Shown in pieces: positions 30,769-43,100 of a stretch of 64,000 nucleotides of DNA. The number at the start of each line of letters is the position of its first letter. Within the stretch, counting starts at the first letter, position 1. A program made the position numbers and the translations under genes. Under the pieces are notes generated by a model. It made no database searches, had not been told where the DNA came from, and saw nothing but the letters and a program-made list of their open reading frames with translations. Where the stretch lies: NCBI RefSeq assembly GCF_900105735.1, contig NZ_LT629793.1, positions 4,340,001 through 4,404,000 on the forward strand, written 5' to 3'. The DNA comes from Pseudomonas yamanorum (GTDB lineage Bacteria > Pseudomonadota > Gammaproteobacteria > Pseudomonadales > Pseudomonadaceae).

Positions 30769-31044
30769 ATGGCACACAAAAAAGCTGGTGGTAGTACCCG
30801 TAACGGTCGCGACTCAGAAGCCAAACGCCTTGGCGTGAAGATGTATGGCGGCCAGGTTATCATTCCGGGCAACATCATCGTGCGTCAGCGCGGCACCCAA
30901 TTCCACGCCGGTTACGGTGTTGGCATGGGTAAAGATCACACTCTGTTCGCTAAAATCGACGGCGTGATCAAGTTTGAAGTAAAAGGCGCTTTCAACCGCC
31001 GTTACGTGAGCATTGTCCCGAAGACTGAAGTCGTCGCGGCATAA
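30769..31044 (+). CDS. rpmA: 50S ribosomal protein L27
   Basis: 91 residues, usual length. [20 protein letters not shown] is the conserved N-terminus that reaches the peptidyl-transferase centre; it starts directly at AHKK without the Firmicutes-type cleaved extension. AGGAGA precedes the ATG. Cotranscribed with rplU and ended by a hairpin terminator before obg. Confidence 0.98.
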   Translation: MAHKKAGGSTRNGRDSEAKRLGVKMYGGQVIIPGNIIVRQRGTQFHAGYGVGMGKDHTLFAKIDGVIKFEVKGAFNRRYVSIVPKTEVVAA

Positions 31045-31060
31045 TTACGTAGTTGCTGGA

Positions 31061-31089
31061 AAAGCCCTGTCTCGCGACGGGGCTTTTTC
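31061..31089 (+). terminator. Terminator after rpmA
   Basis: AAAGCCCTGTC-tcgc-GACGGGGCTTTTT: stem with a G-U pair and T-tract. Confidence 0.9.
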
Positions 31090-31207
31090 GTTTGTGGGGT
31101 GAGTCTCTTGCAAAGCTGTTTGTGATGGGCGAAAGCAGTGGATTTGCGGTCGTTGCTTGAGGTCGCTGCGCTCATTTTTGCAAGAGTCTTATGTCTTGGT
31201 TTCTTAA

Positions 31208-32461
<1,254 letters not shown>

Positions 32462-32480
32462 TTCGTTGCAGTAAACTTAA

Positions 32481-32506
32481 GCGCCGCTCAATCGAGCGGC
32501 GTTTTG
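32481..32506 (+). terminator. Terminator after obg
   Basis: GCCGCTC-aatc-GAGCGGC stem followed by GTTTTGG. Confidence 0.75.
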
Positions 32507-32584
32507 GTATCTGGAAATCGGTAGTCACGAATAACGTTATGGGCGGCGCTGGGTCGCGCGGCCCTCTATCTAAGGTTGAAGATG

Positions 32585-33703
32585 ATGCGGAGCAAGGTGA
32601 CAGGTGCGCAGCGTTGGGTCGTTAAGATCGGTAGCGCGCTGCTGACGGCGGATGGCAAGGGGCTGGATCGTGCGGCCATGAGCGTCTGGGTGGACCAGAT
32701 GGTGGCCTTGCATGAGGCTGGAGTCGAGTTGGTGCTGGTGTCGTCCGGGGCGGTTGCCGCCGGTATGAGCCGCCTTGGCTGGACCGCGCGACCCAGCGCG
32801 ATGCACGAGTTGCAAGCCGCTGCCGCCATTGGTCAGATGGGCCTGGTGCAGGCCTGGGAGTCCAGCTTTGCCGAGCACGGTCGCCATACGGCGCAGATTC
32901 TGCTGACCCATGACGACTTGTCCGACCGCAAGCGCTACCTGAATGCTCGTAGTACGCTGCGCGCCTTGGTTGAACTCAAAGTGATCCCGGTGATCAACGA
33001 GAATGACACCGTGGTGACTGACGAGATTCGCTTTGGCGACAACGACACCCTGGCGGCCCTGGTGGCTAACCTGGTTGAGGCCGATTTGCTGGTGATTCTC
33101 ACGGATCGCGACGGCATGTTCGACGCTGATCCGCGCAATAACCCTGAGGCGCAGCTGATTTACGAGGCGCGTGCCGATGATCCGGCGCTGGATGCGGTGG
33201 CTGGCAGTGTCGGTGGTGCCCTGGGGCGTGGTGGTATGCAGACCAAGCTGCGTGCGGCACGGCTGGCAGCGCGTTCCGGCGCGCATACCATCATCGTCGG
33301 TGGCCGGATTGAGCGGGTGCTGGATCGCCTCAAGGCGGGCGAGCGCATCGGTACGCTGCTGTCGCCTGAGCGTGGCATGCTGGCGGCGCGCAAGCAGTGG
33401 CTGGCAGGGCATCTTCAGACGCGCGGTACCCTGGTGTTGGATGCCGGTGCGGTTTCAGCGTTGTCCCAAGGCAACAAAAGCTTGCTGCCGGTGGGTGTAA
33501 AACTGGTCCAGGGCAGCTTCCGCCGTGGCGAAATGGTGGTGTGTGTGGCGCCGGACGGTCGCGAGATTGCCCGTGGCCTGGCCAACTACAGTGCCCTTGA
33601 GGCGCAGAAAATCATCGGGCAATCGTCTGATGCGATTGTCGGTCTGTTGGGTTACATGGCTGAGCCGGAGCTGGTTCACCGGGATAACCTGATTCTGGTT
33701 TAA
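32585..33703 (+). CDS. proB: Glutamate 5-kinase
   Basis: 372 residues from the second of two adjacent ATGs ([20 protein letters not shown]), matching the Pseudomonas ProB N-terminus; AAGG lies 9 bp upstream. It phosphorylates glutamate in the first step of proline synthesis. The amino-acid kinase domain ([44 protein letters not shown]) covers residues about 8-260, and a PUA domain ([19 protein letters not shown]) ends the chain. creA follows after 17 bp. Confidence 0.96.
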   Translation: MRSKVTGAQRWVVKIGSALLTADGKGLDRAAMSVWVDQMVALHEAGVELVLVSSGAVAAGMSRLGWTARPSAMHELQAAAAIGQMGLVQAWESSFAEHGRHTAQILLTHDDLSDRKRYLNARSTLRALVELKVIPVINENDTVVTDEIRFGDNDTLAALVANLVEADLLVILTDRDGMFDADPRNNPEAQLIYEARADDPALDAVAGSVGGALGRGGMQTKLRAARLAARSGAHTIIVGGRIERVLDRLKAGERIGTLLSPERGMLAARKQWLAGHLQTRGTLVLDAGAVSALSQGNKSLLPVGVKLVQGSFRRGEMVVCVAPDGREIARGLANYSALEAQKIIGQSSDAIVGLLGYMAEPELVHRDNLILV

Positions 33704-33720
33704 GTAAAAAGGAATTCTCG

Positions 33721-34185
33721 ATGCGCGTGATGAAGGGGTTGCTCGGTTTACTGCTGGCGATGCCGTTGCTGGCATCGGCCGAAGAGATTGGCCAGGTGTC
33801 GACGGTGTTCAAGTTTGTCGGCCCCAATGACCGGATTGTGGTCGAGGCTTTTGATGACCCGAAGGTGGATGGCGTGACGTGCTACCTGTCCCGTGCCAAG
33901 ACGGGTGGGGTGAAAGGTGGCCTGGGGTTGGCTGAGGATCGCGCTGAGGCGTCGATTGCTTGTCGTCAGGTGGGCGCGATTCACTTCAAGGGTGAGCTGA
34001 AGGACGGGGATGAGGTGTTCAAGGAGCGCACGTCTCTGGTGTTCAAGACCATGCAGGTGGTGCGTTTCCTCGACAAGAAGCGCAATACCCTGGTGTATCT
34101 GGTCTACAGCGATCGCTTGATCGAAGGCAGTCCGCAGAACGCGGTGACGGCGATTCCGATCTTGCCGTGGCCTACTGCGCAGTAA
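33721..34185 (+). CDS. creA: CreA family periplasmic protein
   Basis: 154 residues with a signal peptide ([22 protein letters not shown]). The mature part carries the CreA pattern: [47 protein letters not shown] and the final [15 protein letters not shown]. CreA is widespread but of unknown function; in E. coli it lies by the creBCD genes, which are absent here. AAAGGA precedes the ATG and proB is 17 bp upstream, so the pair is probably cotranscribed. The paired Cys residues may form a disulfide. Confidence 0.93.
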   Translation: MRVMKGLLGLLLAMPLLASAEEIGQVSTVFKFVGPNDRIVVEAFDDPKVDGVTCYLSRAKTGGVKGGLGLAEDRAEASIACRQVGAIHFKGELKDGDEVFKERTSLVFKTMQVVRFLDKKRNTLVYLVYSDRLIEGSPQNAVTAIPILPWPTAQ

Positions 34186-34194
34186 GTCTCAAGT

Positions 34195-34221
34195 AGGGCC
34201 GGCATGCCGGCTCTTTTTTTT
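34195..34221 (+). terminator. Terminator after creA
   Basis: AGGGCCGGC-at-GCCGGCTCTTTTTTTT: short palindromic stem with a T-tract. Confidence 0.8.
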
Positions 34222-34241
34222 GGCTTGCTCAAATTGCAGGC

Positions 34242-34274
34242 AATAAAAAACCGACCCTGAGGTCGGTTTTTTAA
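34242..34274 (-). terminator. Terminator after rpsT
   Basis: AAAAAACCGACC-ctga-GGTCGGTTTTTT, positioned just beyond the rpsT stop; strong in both directions. Confidence 0.92.
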
Positions 34275-34286
34275 CAAGCTTATCGC

Positions 34287-34565
34287 TTAGGCTGCAGCAG
34301 CAAGGTTCAGAGCCTTGATGTGGCCATTCAGACGACCTTTATGGCGAGCAGCTTTGTTCTTGTGGATGATGCCTTTATCGGCCATGCGGTCGATAACTGG
34401 CACAGCCAGAACGTAAGCAGCTTGAGCTTTTTCAGCGTCTTTTGCGTCAATGGCTTTAACTACATTCTTGATGTAGGTACGAACCATGGAACGCAGGCTG
34501 GCGTTGTGGCTGCGACGCTTCTCAGCCTGTTTTGCACGTTTTTTGGCGGAAGGTGTGTTGGCCAC
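34287..34565 (-). CDS. rpsT: 30S ribosomal protein S20
   Basis: 92 residues. [20 protein letters not shown] is the canonical basic S20 N-terminus, followed by helical segments and an Ala-rich end (ALNLAAAA). S20 binds 16S rRNA. It is divergent from murJ, as elsewhere in Pseudomonas. Confidence 0.98.
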   Translation of the reverse strand: MANTPSAKKRAKQAEKRRSHNASLRSMVRTYIKNVVKAIDAKDAEKAQAAYVLAVPVIDRMADKGIIHKNKAARHKGRLNGHIKALNLAAAA

Positions 34566-34819
34566 CGTCGAGCTCCTCGAAAGACTTTTTAGGAAATAGC
34601 AAACAAAATAGGCCGCGAATCATGCCGATGAGTTGAAGTCTTGTCAAGGGCGTGTGATGCGAACTGCTGAGTGGTCGATCTTAAGAGGCGGGTGATTTAT
34701 TTCCGGCGCTTGACCTGTAAACTCGCGAGCTTTGGCTCTGTGCTTGTTGCAGGCGCGGAGTATCGCATATGTGGGCCGTTTGTTCGCCTGCTCTTTATCT
34801 ATAGGCAAAAACTCTTTCA

Positions 34820-36358
34820 ATGAATCTGCTCAAATCGTTGGCCGCTGTCAGCTCTATCACCATGATTTCCCGGGTCCTGGGGTTTGTGCGTGACACGCTG
34901 CTGGCACGCATTTTTGGCGCCAGCATGGCCACGGATGCCTTCTTTATTGCCTTTAAACTGCCCAATCTGCTGCGGCGGATCTTCGCCGAGGGGGCTTTTT
35001 CCCAGGCCTTCGTGCCGATTCTGGCGGAATACAAGGCGCAGCAAGGGGAGGAGGCAACCCGCACCTTTATTGCCTATGTTTCTGGTTTGCTGACGTTGGT
35101 GCTGACGTTGGTGACCATCGCCGGGATGCTTGCCGCGCCCTGGGTGATCTGGGCCACGGCCCCCGGTTTTGCCAATACACCGGAAAAATTCGCCCTGACC
35201 ACTGACCTGTTGAGGGTGACCTTTCCTTATATATTGCTGATTTCCCTGTCGTCCCTGGCCGGGGCGATCCTCAATACCTGGAACCGTTTTTCGGTGCCGG
35301 CCTTCGTGCCGACCCTGCTTAACGTCAGCATGATTATTTTCGCGCTGTTCCTGACGCCGTATTTCGATCCGCCCGTGATGGCCCTGGGTTGGGCGGTCCT
35401 GGCCGGTGGCCTGGCGCAACTGCTGTACCAGCTGCCGCACCTGAAGAAGATCGGCATGCTCGTGCTGCCGCGCCTGAACCTTAAAGACACCGGGGTCTGG
35501 CGGGTGATGCGCAACATGCTGCCGGCAATCCTGGGGGTTTCCGTCAGCCAGATCTCGCTGATCATCAATACCGCCTTTGCCTCGTTGCTGGTCTCGGGCT
35601 CCGTATCGTGGATGTACTACGCCGACCGTCTGATGGAGCTGCCGTCCGGCGTACTGGGCGTGGCGCTCGGCACCATCCTGCTGCCAACGCTGTCCCGCAC
35701 CTATGCCAGCAAAGACCGCCACGAGTACTCGCGGATTCTCGACTGGGGCCTGCGCCTGTGCTTCGTGCTGGTGCTGCCGTGCGCCGTGGCCTTGGGGTTG
35801 CTCGCTGAGCCGCTGACGGTTGCGCTGTTCCAGTACGGCCAGTTCACCGCGTTTGACGCCTCGATGACGCAGCGTGCGCTGATCGCCTATTCCGTCGGCC
35901 TGCTGGGCATTATCGTGATCAAGGTGCTGGCCCCCGGCTTTTATGCTCAACAAAACATTCGTACGCCGGTAAAGATCGCGATCTTCACCCTGGTGGTTAC
36001 GCAGCTGCTCAACCTGGCGTTTATCGGTCCGCTGAAGCATGCGGGGCTGGCGCTGGCAATCAGTGTGGGTGCCTGCATTAATGCCGGGCTGCTGTTTTAT
36101 CAGCTACGCAAACAGAAAATGTTCCAGCCTCAGGCAGGCTGGGGTTCGTTTGGGCTCAAGTTGGTGGTGGCGGTGGGCACGATGGCCGCAGTGCTACTGG
36201 GGCTGATGCACTTCATGCCTGCCTGGGATCAGGGCCATATGCTGGAGCGCTTCATGCGCCTCGGTGCATTGGTGGTCGCTGGCGTGGTGGTGTACTTCGG
36301 CATGTTGCTGCTGATGGGCTTCCGTTTACGGGATTTCAATCGCAAGTCGCTGAGCTAG
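34820..36358 (+). CDS. murJ: Lipid II flippase MurJ
   Basis: 512 residues, about 14 membrane helices. MurJ flips undecaprenyl-linked peptidoglycan precursor across the inner membrane. The MviN/MurJ start [34 protein letters not shown] and the segment [16 protein letters not shown] (here LLRRIFAEG) are present; cytoplasmic and cavity arginines ([13 protein letters not shown]) are retained. It starts the murJ-ribF-ileS-lspA-fkpB-ispH row. Confidence 0.96.
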   Translation: MNLLKSLAAVSSITMISRVLGFVRDTLLARIFGASMATDAFFIAFKLPNLLRRIFAEGAFSQAFVPILAEYKAQQGEEATRTFIAYVSGLLTLVLTLVTIAGMLAAPWVIWATAPGFANTPEKFALTTDLLRVTFPYILLISLSSLAGAILNTWNRFSVPAFVPTLLNVSMIIFALFLTPYFDPPVMALGWAVLAGGLAQLLYQLPHLKKIGMLVLPRLNLKDTGVWRVMRNMLPAILGVSVSQISLIINTAFASLLVSGSVSWMYYADRLMELPSGVLGVALGTILLPTLSRTYASKDRHEYSRILDWGLRLCFVLVLPCAVALGLLAEPLTVALFQYGQFTAFDASMTQRALIAYSVGLLGIIVIKVLAPGFYAQQNIRTPVKIAIFTLVVTQLLNLAFIGPLKHAGLALAISVGACINAGLLFYQLRKQKMFQPQAGWGSFGLKLVVAVGTMAAVLLGLMHFMPAWDQGHMLERFMRLGALVVAGVVVYFGMLLLMGFRLRDFNRKSLS

Positions 36359-36442
36359 AGACTTTTCGTCGATAAGGCGGTTGTTTTATCGATTCGCGCA
36401 AATGGCCTGCGCTGTTGCCTGTCGTCCGGGGCCGGGTGTGGT

Positions 36443-36448
36443 TATAAT
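36443..36448 (+). promoter_or_regulatory. TATAAT box before ribF
   Basis: A perfect TATAAT lies 29-34 bp before the ribF ATG, between murJ and ribF. A matching -35 at normal spacing is not evident, so only the -10 is called. Confidence 0.35.
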
Positions 36449-36476
36449 CGACCACTTTATGAGCAAGAAGCGCGTT

Positions 36477-37415
36477 ATGCAGCTGGTTCGAGGTCTCCAC
36501 AACCTGCGCCCCCAGCATCGGGGCTGCGTCGCCACTATTGGCAACTTTGACGGTGTTCACCGTGGCCACCAGGCTATCCTGGCCCGCCTGCGTGAGCGTG
36601 CGGTTGAGTTGGGCGTGCCCAGCTGCGTGGTGATTTTTGAACCACAGCCCCGTGAATTCTTTACCCCGGAGACGGCGCCGGCGCGTCTGGCCCGACTTCG
36701 GGACAAGCTGCAATTGCTGGCTGAAGAAGGCGTGGACCGTGTCCTCTGCCTGGCTTTCAACCAGCGCTTGCGCAGCCTCAGCGCCGCCGAGTTTGTCGAC
36801 CGTATCCTGGTGGATGGCCTGGGCGTGCAGCACCTGGAGGTCGGCGACGACTTCCGTTTCGGTTGCGACCGGGTAGGGGATTTCGATTTCCTGCAACAGG
36901 CCGGTGTTACCCAGGGTTTTACCGTCGAAGCCGCGCAAACCGTCGAAATGGACGGCCTGCGCGTGAGCAGTACCCAGGTGCGTAACGCCCTGGCCGCTGC
37001 CGACTTCGCCTTGGCCGAGCGTTTGCTCGGTCGCCCGTTCCGGATTGCCGGGCGGGTCCTGCACGGCCAGAAGCTGGCGCGCCAACTGGGCACGCCAACC
37101 GCCAACGTGCAGCTCAAGCGCCGTCGTGTGCCACTGACCGGGGTTTACCTGGTGAGTGTCGACATCGACGGCCAATCGTGGCCCGGAGTCGCCAATATAG
37201 GCGTCAGGCCCACGGTTGCAGGTGATGGCAAAGCCCACCTGGAAGTTCACCTTTTGGATTTTGCCGGTGATTTGTATGACCGGCGTTTGACGGTGGCTTT
37301 CCACCAAAAGCTGCGTGAAGAGCAGCGTTTCGCCTCCCTGGAGGCGTTGAAAACGGCGATCAATGCGGATGTCGCCGCCGCCCGTGCACTAGCCGCACCT
37401 AGCGCCCATCGCTAA
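36477..37415 (+). CDS. ribF: Bifunctional riboflavin kinase/FAD synthetase
   Basis: 312 residues from MQLVRGLHNLRPQHRGCVAT; an ATG six codons upstream is in frame but gives a non-family extension. The N-terminal FMN adenylyltransferase domain shows GNFDGVHRGHQ and the C-terminal riboflavin kinase domain GTPTANVQLKRRRVPLTGVY. It makes FMN and then FAD in the cytoplasm. It precedes ileS by 13 bp, the usual order. Confidence 0.96.
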   Translation: MQLVRGLHNLRPQHRGCVATIGNFDGVHRGHQAILARLRERAVELGVPSCVVIFEPQPREFFTPETAPARLARLRDKLQLLAEEGVDRVLCLAFNQRLRSLSAAEFVDRILVDGLGVQHLEVGDDFRFGCDRVGDFDFLQQAGVTQGFTVEAAQTVEMDGLRVSSTQVRNALAAADFALAERLLGRPFRIAGRVLHGQKLARQLGTPTANVQLKRRRVPLTGVYLVSVDIDGQSWPGVANIGVRPTVAGDGKAHLEVHLLDFAGDLYDRRLTVAFHQKLREEQRFASLEALKTAINADVAAARALAAPSAHR

Positions 37416-37428
37416 TGAAGAGCCTTAA

Positions 37429-40260
37429 ATGACCGACTATAAAGCCACGCTAAACCTTCCGGACACCGCCTTCCCAATGAAGGCCGGCCTGCCACAGCGC
37501 GAACCGCAGATCCTGCAGCGCTGGGACAGTATTGGCCTGTACGGAAAGTTGCGCGAGATTGGCAAGGATCGTCCGAAATTCGTCCTGCACGACGGCCCTC
37601 CTTATGCCAACGGTACGATTCATATCGGTCATGCGCTGAACAAGATTCTCAAGGACATGATCGTTCGCTCGAAAACCCTTTCGGGCTTCGACGCGCCTTA
37701 TGTCCCGGGCTGGGACTGCCACGGCCTGCCGATCGAACACAAAGTCGAAGTGACCTACGGCAAGAACCTGGGCGCGGACAAAACCCGCGAACTGTGCCGT
37801 GCCTACGCCACCGAGCAGATCGAAGGGCAGAAGTCCGAATTCATCCGCCTGGGTGTATTGGGCGACTGGGCCAACCCGTACAAGACCATGGACTTCAAGA
37901 ACGAGGCCGGTGAAATCCGCGCCTTGGCCGAGATCGTCAAGGGCGGTTTCGTGTTCAAGGGCCTCAAGCCCGTGAACTGGTGCTTCGATTGCGGCTCGGC
38001 CCTGGCTGAAGCAGAAGTCGAGTACGAAGACAAAAAGTCCTCGACCATCGACGTCGCCTTCCCGATCGCCGACGAAGCCAAACTGGCTGAAGCCTTCGGT
38101 CTGGCGAGCCTGGCCAAGCCAGCCTCCATCGTGATCTGGACCACCACCCCGTGGACCATCCCGGCCAACCAGGCGCTGAACGTGCACCCGGAATTCACCT
38201 ACGCCCTGGTGGACGTCGGTGACAAGCTGCTGGTGCTGGCTGAAGAGCTGGTCGAGTCGTGCCTTGCCCGCTACAACCTGCAAGGCTCGGTGATCGCGAC
38301 CACCACCGGCTCCGCGCTGGAACTGATCAACTTCCGTCACCCGTTCTACGACCGTCTGTCGCCAATCTACCTGGCCGAGTACGTTGAACTGGGCGCTGGC
38401 ACCGGCGTGGTTCACTGCTCGCCTGCCTATGGCGTAGACGACTTCGTGATCTGCAAGCAGTACGGCCTGGTCAACGACGACATCATCAATCCAGTGCAAA
38501 GCAACGGCGTCTACTCGCCGTCCCTGGAATTCTTCGGTGGCCAGTTCATCTTCAAGGCCAACCCGGCGATCGTCGACAAGCTGGCTGAAGTCGGTGCGCT
38601 GCTGCACACCGAAACCATCACCCACAGCTACATGCACTGCTGGCGTCACAAAACCCCGCTGATCTACCGCGCCACCGCGCAGTGGTTTATCGGTATGGAC
38701 AAAGAGCCGACCAGCGGCGAAACCCTGCGCAAGCGCGCGATCAAGGCGATCGAAGACACCAAGTTCGTTCCGGCCTGGGGTCAGGCGCGCCTGCACTCGA
38801 TGATCGCCAACCGTCCGGACTGGTGCATCTCACGCCAGCGTAACTGGGGCGTGCCGATTCCGTTCTTCCTGAACAAGGAAAGCGGCGAGCTGCATCCACG
38901 TACTGTCGAGCTGATGGAAGTGGTGGCCCAGCGTGTTGAACAAGAAGGCATCGAAGCCTGGTTCAAGCTGGACGCCGCCGAGCTGCTGGGCGACGAAGCG
39001 CCGCTGTACGACAAGATCAGCGACACCCTCGACGTGTGGTTCGACTCCGGTACCACCCACTGGCACGTATTGCGTGGTTCACACCCGATGGGTCACGAGA
39101 CCGGCCCGCGTGCCGATCTGTACCTGGAAGGTTCCGACCAACACCGTGGCTGGTTCCACTCCTCGTTGCTGACCGGCTGCGCGATCGACGATCACGCCCC
39201 GTACCGCGAGCTGCTGACCCACGGTTTCACTGTCGACGAGAACGGTCGCAAGATGTCCAAGTCCTTGGGCAACGTGATCGCGCCGCAAAAGGTCAACGAC
39301 ACCCTCGGCGCCGACATCATGCGCCTGTGGGTTGCCTCTACCGATTATTCGGGCGAGATGGCCGTGTCCGAGCAGATCTTGCAGCGCAGCGCCGATGCGT
39401 ACCGCCGGATCCGTAATACCGCACGTTTCATGCTCTCGAACCTGACCGGTTTCAACCCGGCCACCGACATCCTGCCGGCCGAGGAAATGCTCGCCCTGGA
39501 CCGTTGGGCCGTGGACCGTACCCTGTTGCTGCAGCGCGAGCTGCAAGAGCACTACGGCGAATACCGCTTCTGGAACGTCTACTCGAAGATCCACAATTTC
39601 TGCGTGCAGGAGCTGGGTGGTTTCTACCTCGACATCATCAAGGACCGCCAGTACACCACTGGCGCCAACAGCAAGGCACGCCGTTCGGCGCAAACCGCGC
39701 TGTACCACATCTCTGAGGCGCTGGTGCGCTGGATCGCGCCGATCCTGGCGTTCACCGCCGATGAGCTGTGGGAATACCTGCCGGGCGAGCGTAACGAGTC
39801 CGTGATGCTCAACACCTGGTACGAAGGCCTGACCGAATTGCCGGCTGACTTCGAACTGGGCCGCGAGTACTGGGAAGGCGTAATGGCCGTCAAGGTTGCC
39901 GTGAACAAGGAGCTGGAAGTGCAGCGCGCGGCGAAGGCTGTAGGCGGCAACCTGCAGGCCGAAGTCACGCTGTTTGCCGAGGAAGGCCTGACCGCCGACC
40001 TGGCCAAGTTGAGTAACGAACTGCGCTTCGTCTTGATCACGTCCACCGCCAGCTTGGCACCGTTTACTCAGGCTCCGGCGGACGCCGTGGCGACTGAAGT
40101 CCCGGGCCTCAAGCTTAAAGTGGTCAAGTCGTCCTTCGCCAAGTGCGCCCGTTGCTGGCACTGCCGTGAAGATGTCGGCGTGAACCCTGAGCATCCGGAA
40201 ATCTGCGGTCGTTGCGTCGACAATATCTCTGGCGCTGGCGAGGTTCGTCACTATGCCTGA
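37429..40260 (+). CDS. ileS: Isoleucyl-tRNA synthetase
   Basis: 943 residues, normal for the bacterial type. HIGH-type motif [20 protein letters not shown] loop [10 protein letters not shown], editing domain (CP1) between them with [13 protein letters not shown], and a C-terminal zinc finger [12 protein letters not shown] ... CGRC. This is the mupirocin-sensitive class by its zinc-finger end, a statement from family knowledge. Its stop lies inside the lspA start (8-bp overlap), giving translational coupling. Confidence 0.98.
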   Translation: MTDYKATLNLPDTAFPMKAGLPQREPQILQRWDSIGLYGKLREIGKDRPKFVLHDGPPYANGTIHIGHALNKILKDMIVRSKTLSGFDAPYVPGWDCHGLPIEHKVEVTYGKNLGADKTRELCRAYATEQIEGQKSEFIRLGVLGDWANPYKTMDFKNEAGEIRALAEIVKGGFVFKGLKPVNWCFDCGSALAEAEVEYEDKKSSTIDVAFPIADEAKLAEAFGLASLAKPASIVIWTTTPWTIPANQALNVHPEFTYALVDVGDKLLVLAEELVESCLARYNLQGSVIATTTGSALELINFRHPFYDRLSPIYLAEYVELGAGTGVVHCSPAYGVDDFVICKQYGLVNDDIINPVQSNGVYSPSLEFFGGQFIFKANPAIVDKLAEVGALLHTETITHSYMHCWRHKTPLIYRATAQWFIGMDKEPTSGETLRKRAIKAIEDTKFVPAWGQARLHSMIANRPDWCISRQRNWGVPIPFFLNKESGELHPRTVELMEVVAQRVEQEGIEAWFKLDAAELLGDEAPLYDKISDTLDVWFDSGTTHWHVLRGSHPMGHETGPRADLYLEGSDQHRGWFHSSLLTGCAIDDHAPYRELLTHGFTVDENGRKMSKSLGNVIAPQKVNDTLGADIMRLWVASTDYSGEMAVSEQILQRSADAYRRIRNTARFMLSNLTGFNPATDILPAEEMLALDRWAVDRTLLLQRELQEHYGEYRFWNVYSKIHNFCVQELGGFYLDIIKDRQYTTGANSKARRSAQTALYHISEALVRWIAPILAFTADELWEYLPGERNESVMLNTWYEGLTELPADFELGREYWEGVMAVKVAVNKELEVQRAAKAVGGNLQAEVTLFAEEGLTADLAKLSNELRFVLITSTASLAPFTQAPADAVATEVPGLKLKVVKSSFAKCARCWHCREDVGVNPEHPEICGRCVDNISGAGEVRHYA

Positions 40261-40762
40261 AGCCAGTCGTTTTGGACGCCTGGGCTTGCTCGTGTTGAGC
40301 GTGCTGGTGCTGGTCATTGACCAGCTCAGCAAGGCTCACTTCGAAGGCGCCCTGGAGATGTACCAGCAGATCGTGGTGATTCCTGACTACTTCAGCTGGA
40401 CCCTGGCCTACAACACCGGCGCTGCGTTCAGCTTCCTGGCTGACAGCTCCGGATGGCAGCGCTGGCTGTTTGCCCTGATCGCCGTAGTGGTCAGTGCCGT
40501 GCTGGTGGTCTGGCTCAAGCGCCTGGGGCGCAACGACACTTGGCTGGCCATCGCTTTGGCGCTGGTGCTGGGTGGCGCATTGGGCAACTTGTACGACCGT
40601 ATTGCGCTGGGCCATGTGATCGACTTTATTCTGGTGCATTGGCAGAACCGCTGGTACTTCCCGGCGTTCAACTTTGCCGACAGCGCCATCACCGTCGGTG
40701 CAATCATGCTGGCGTTGGATATGTTCAAAAGTAAGAAAACCGGAGAGACCGTTCATGACTGA
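40253..40762 (+). CDS. lspA: Lipoprotein signal peptidase
   Basis: 169 residues, four membrane helices. The aspartyl peptidase residues are in [14 protein letters not shown] and [11 protein letters not shown], and NTGAAFSFL is the conserved loop. It removes the signal peptide from diacylated prolipoproteins such as BamD and the lipoproteins encoded nearby. It overlaps ileS by 8 bp and fkpB by 8 bp. Confidence 0.97.
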   Translation: MPEASRFGRLGLLVLSVLVLVIDQLSKAHFEGALEMYQQIVVIPDYFSWTLAYNTGAAFSFLADSSGWQRWLFALIAVVVSAVLVVWLKRLGRNDTWLAIALALVLGGALGNLYDRIALGHVIDFILVHWQNRWYFPAFNFADSAITVGAIMLALDMFKSKKTGETVHD

Positions 40763-41207
40763 ACAGGTATTGGCTGAGCAACGCATCGGCCAGAACACGG
40801 AAGTCACTTTGCATTTCGCATTGCGCCTGGAGAATGGCGACACGGTCGACAGCACCTTCGACAAGGCCCCGGCGACCTTCAAGGTCGGCGACGGCAACCT
40901 GCTGCCGGGTTTCGAAGCGGCACTGTTCGGTTTCAAGGCCGGCGACAAGCGCAACCTGCAGATCCTGCCGGAAAACGCCTTTGGCCAGCCCAACCCGCAA
41001 AACGTGCAGATCATCCCGCGTTCGCAGTTCCAGGACATGGAGCTGTCGGAAGGCTTGCTGGTGATCTTCAACGATGCGGCGAATACCGAACTGCCGGGTG
41101 TGGTGAAGGCCTTTGATGACGCGCAAGTGACCATCGATTTCAACCACCCGTTGGCCGGGAAAACCTTGACCTTTGATGTCGAAATCATCGACGTTAAAGC
41201 GCTGTAA
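40755..41207 (+). CDS. fkpB: FKBP-type peptidyl-prolyl isomerase (SlpA-like)
   Basis: 150 residues from ATG in [22 protein letters not shown], overlapping the lspA end by 8 bp. It is the SlyD/SlpA type, with an IF (chaperone) domain inserted in the FKBP fold (FGQPNPQNVQIIPRSQF). TFDKAPATFKVGDGNLLPGFEAALFG is the family signature. It isomerises prolyl bonds and acts as a chaperone. ispH follows after a repeat-rich gap of about 200 bp. Confidence 0.95.
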   Translation: MTEQVLAEQRIGQNTEVTLHFALRLENGDTVDSTFDKAPATFKVGDGNLLPGFEAALFGFKAGDKRNLQILPENAFGQPNPQNVQIIPRSQFQDMELSEGLLVIFNDAANTELPGVVKAFDDAQVTIDFNHPLAGKTLTFDVEIIDVKAL

Positions 41208-41242
41208 CTAACGAAATCGGCCTACTGTAGGCGCGAGCTTGT

Positions 41243-41374
41243 TGTGGCGAGGGAGCATGCTCCCGTTGGAGTGGGTAGCACTCCAAACTGTTCATCGAGA
41301 TACACCTGATGTGTCTCGATTGCCCAGGTTGGGGCTGCTTCGCAGCCCAGCGGGAGCAAGCTCCCTCGCCACAC
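41243..41374. repeat. Multi-hairpin repeat element, third REP class
   Basis: Outer arms TGTGGCGAGGGAGCATGCTCCCGTTGG and CAGCGGGAGCAAGCTCCCTCGCCACA are inverted, with three inner hairpins (GGAGTGGGTAGCACTCC; ATCGAGATACAC...GTGTCTCGAT; GGGCTGCTTCGCAGCCC). The right half resembles the GAGGGAGCTTGCTCCC-type REP common in P. fluorescens/putida; the left half is diverged. It lies between fkpB and ispH. Confidence 0.8.
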
Positions 41375-41410
41375 AAGTTCTCTCCTACAGGGCAAGACAC
41401 GAGGCACAGC

Positions 41411-42358
41411 ATGCAAATCAAACTCGCCAACCCCCGTGGCTTCTGCGCCGGCGTGGACCGGGCGATTGAAATCGTCAACCGCGCCCTGGAAGTCTTCGGT
41501 CCGCCGATTTACGTGCGCCATGAAGTCGTCCACAACAAGTTCGTGGTCGAAGACCTGCGCAGTCGCGGTGCCATCTTCGTTGAAGAGCTGGACCAGGTGC
41601 CGGACGACGTTATCGTCATTTTCAGCGCCCACGGTGTTTCTCAGGCTGTACGCACCGAAGCTGCTGGCCGTGGCCTGAAGGTATTCGATGCTACCTGCCC
41701 GCTGGTGACCAAGGTGCATATCGAGGTCGCGCGCTACAGCCGTGATGGTCGTGAATGCATTCTGATAGGCCACGCCGGTCACCCGGAAGTCGAAGGCACC
41801 ATGGGTCAGTACGACGCCAGCAATGGCGGCGCGATCTACCTGGTGGAAGACGAAAAAGACGTCGCCGCGTTGCAGGTGCACAACCCTGAGAAGCTGGCCT
41901 TCGTTACCCAGACCACCTTGTCGATGGATGACACCAGCCGTGTCATCGATGCGTTGCGTACGCGCTTCCCCGCGATTGGCGGGCCGCGCAAGGACGACAT
42001 CTGCTACGCCACGCAAAACCGCCAGGATGCGGTCAAGCAATTGGCCGACGAGTGCGACGTGGTGCTGGTGGTGGGCAGCCCAAACAGCTCCAACTCCAAC
42101 CGTCTGCGGGAACTGGCCGAGCGCATGGCCACCCCGGCTTACCTGATCGATGGTGCCGAAGACATGCAGCGCGGCTGGTTCGATGGCGTCGAGCGCATCG
42201 GCATCACGGCGGGTGCCTCGGCCCCGGAAGTGCTGGTGCGTGGCGTTATTCAGCAACTGCAGGCCTGGGGCGCCACGGGCGCTGATGAACTGGCGGGCCG
42301 TGAAGAAAACATCACTTTCTCCATGCCCAAGGAGCTGCGGGTTCGTTCGCTGCTCTGA
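41411..42358 (+). CDS. ispH: 4-hydroxy-3-methylbut-2-enyl diphosphate reductase (IspH)
   Basis: 315 residues from [20 protein letters not shown]. It reduces HMBPP to isopentenyl and dimethylallyl diphosphate in the MEP pathway, feeding IspB. The three Fe-S cysteines are in [17 protein letters not shown] and ICYATQNRQ, and SNSNRL is the substrate-binding region. Its last 47 bp overlap the convergent pilin-like gene on the other strand. Confidence 0.97.
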   Translation: MQIKLANPRGFCAGVDRAIEIVNRALEVFGPPIYVRHEVVHNKFVVEDLRSRGAIFVEELDQVPDDVIVIFSAHGVSQAVRTEAAGRGLKVFDATCPLVTKVHIEVARYSRDGRECILIGHAGHPEVEGTMGQYDASNGGAIYLVEDEKDVAALQVHNPEKLAFVTQTTLSMDDTSRVIDALRTRFPAIGGPRKDDICYATQNRQDAVKQLADECDVVLVVGSPNSSNSNRLRELAERMATPAYLIDGAEDMQRGWFDGVERIGITAGASAPEVLVRGVIQQLQAWGATGADELAGREENITFSMPKELRVRSLL

Positions 42359-42893
42359 GTCCCAAGGTGCCAGCGTATCCCCGGCACAGCGCCTGCTCGG
42401 TTTTGTTACTGCGCAGGCTGATGCGCCCGCTGGCCGCCAGCACTATTTGATACAGGCTCAGTTGCTGGTCCGTCGCACACACGTGAACGGTGCCGGCGCT
42501 GAAAGCCCCTGCGGAGAGCAATGGTTCACCCAGGCCGCTGAAGCGTATCTGGGTTCTCACCGGCGTATTTCCCACAATCGGTATCTGGCCATTGTCCTGG
42601 CGCTCCAGCAGCACCGGGTTCTGATCGTCCAGATGGCCGCGACCGTTCAGGTCCAGTATTACCCTCCATCCCCGGCTCCAGTCATCATCCAGCGCATGGA
42701 TAACCACCGTTCGATTGCGCGCGATGGCTTCCGTACGGGCGTAACGCACCCCTCCGGCGAGGGATTCGGCGGCGTTCTGTCGTCGTTGCGACTCAAGCAA
42801 CCCCTTGAGGCTCGGCACTGCCAGATTGGCCAGGATGCCGCTCAGGAACAGGCCCAGAATTAGCTCAATCAGCGAGAAACCTCGTTGTTTCAT
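42312..42893 (-). CDS. GspH/FimT-type minor pilin
   Basis: 193 residues with a type IV prepilin leader: MKQRG then [20 protein letters not shown], with the processing Gly and Glu at +5. The C-terminal GspH domain ([22 protein letters not shown], then HVCATDQQL...ALCRGYAG with a possible disulfide) fits FimT/FimU. In P. aeruginosa fimU leads the minor-pilin operon in one direction; here this gene is on the opposite strand, divergent from pilV, and its 3' end overlaps ispH by 47 bp. Which of FimT or FimU it represents is unclear. Confidence 0.88.
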   Translation of the reverse strand: MKQRGFSLIELILGLFLSGILANLAVPSLKGLLESQRRQNAAESLAGGVRYARTEAIARNRTVVIHALDDDWSRGWRVILDLNGRGHLDDQNPVLLERQDNGQIPIVGNTPVRTQIRFSGLGEPLLSAGAFSAGTVHVCATDQQLSLYQIVLAASGRISLRSNKTEQALCRGYAGTLGLRAANEPAAPWAWRK

Positions 42894-43100
42894 ATGCCGT
42901 CCCTCCGTGGACGCGGTGTGCTTTTTTCAGTCAGTGCCGGATGGCAGACATAGTTATAGCGCCCAGGCTGGGGCGTTGAATGATGGCCATCCTGTCCAAA
43001 GTATTTCCCATTGTTCCGGGGTGCAGCGCTCAGACGAGACCGGCGCTAATCTTGCCTCGCACCGCAGATTTTCCGCTGCCTTTGATGACCTTCGACACGG

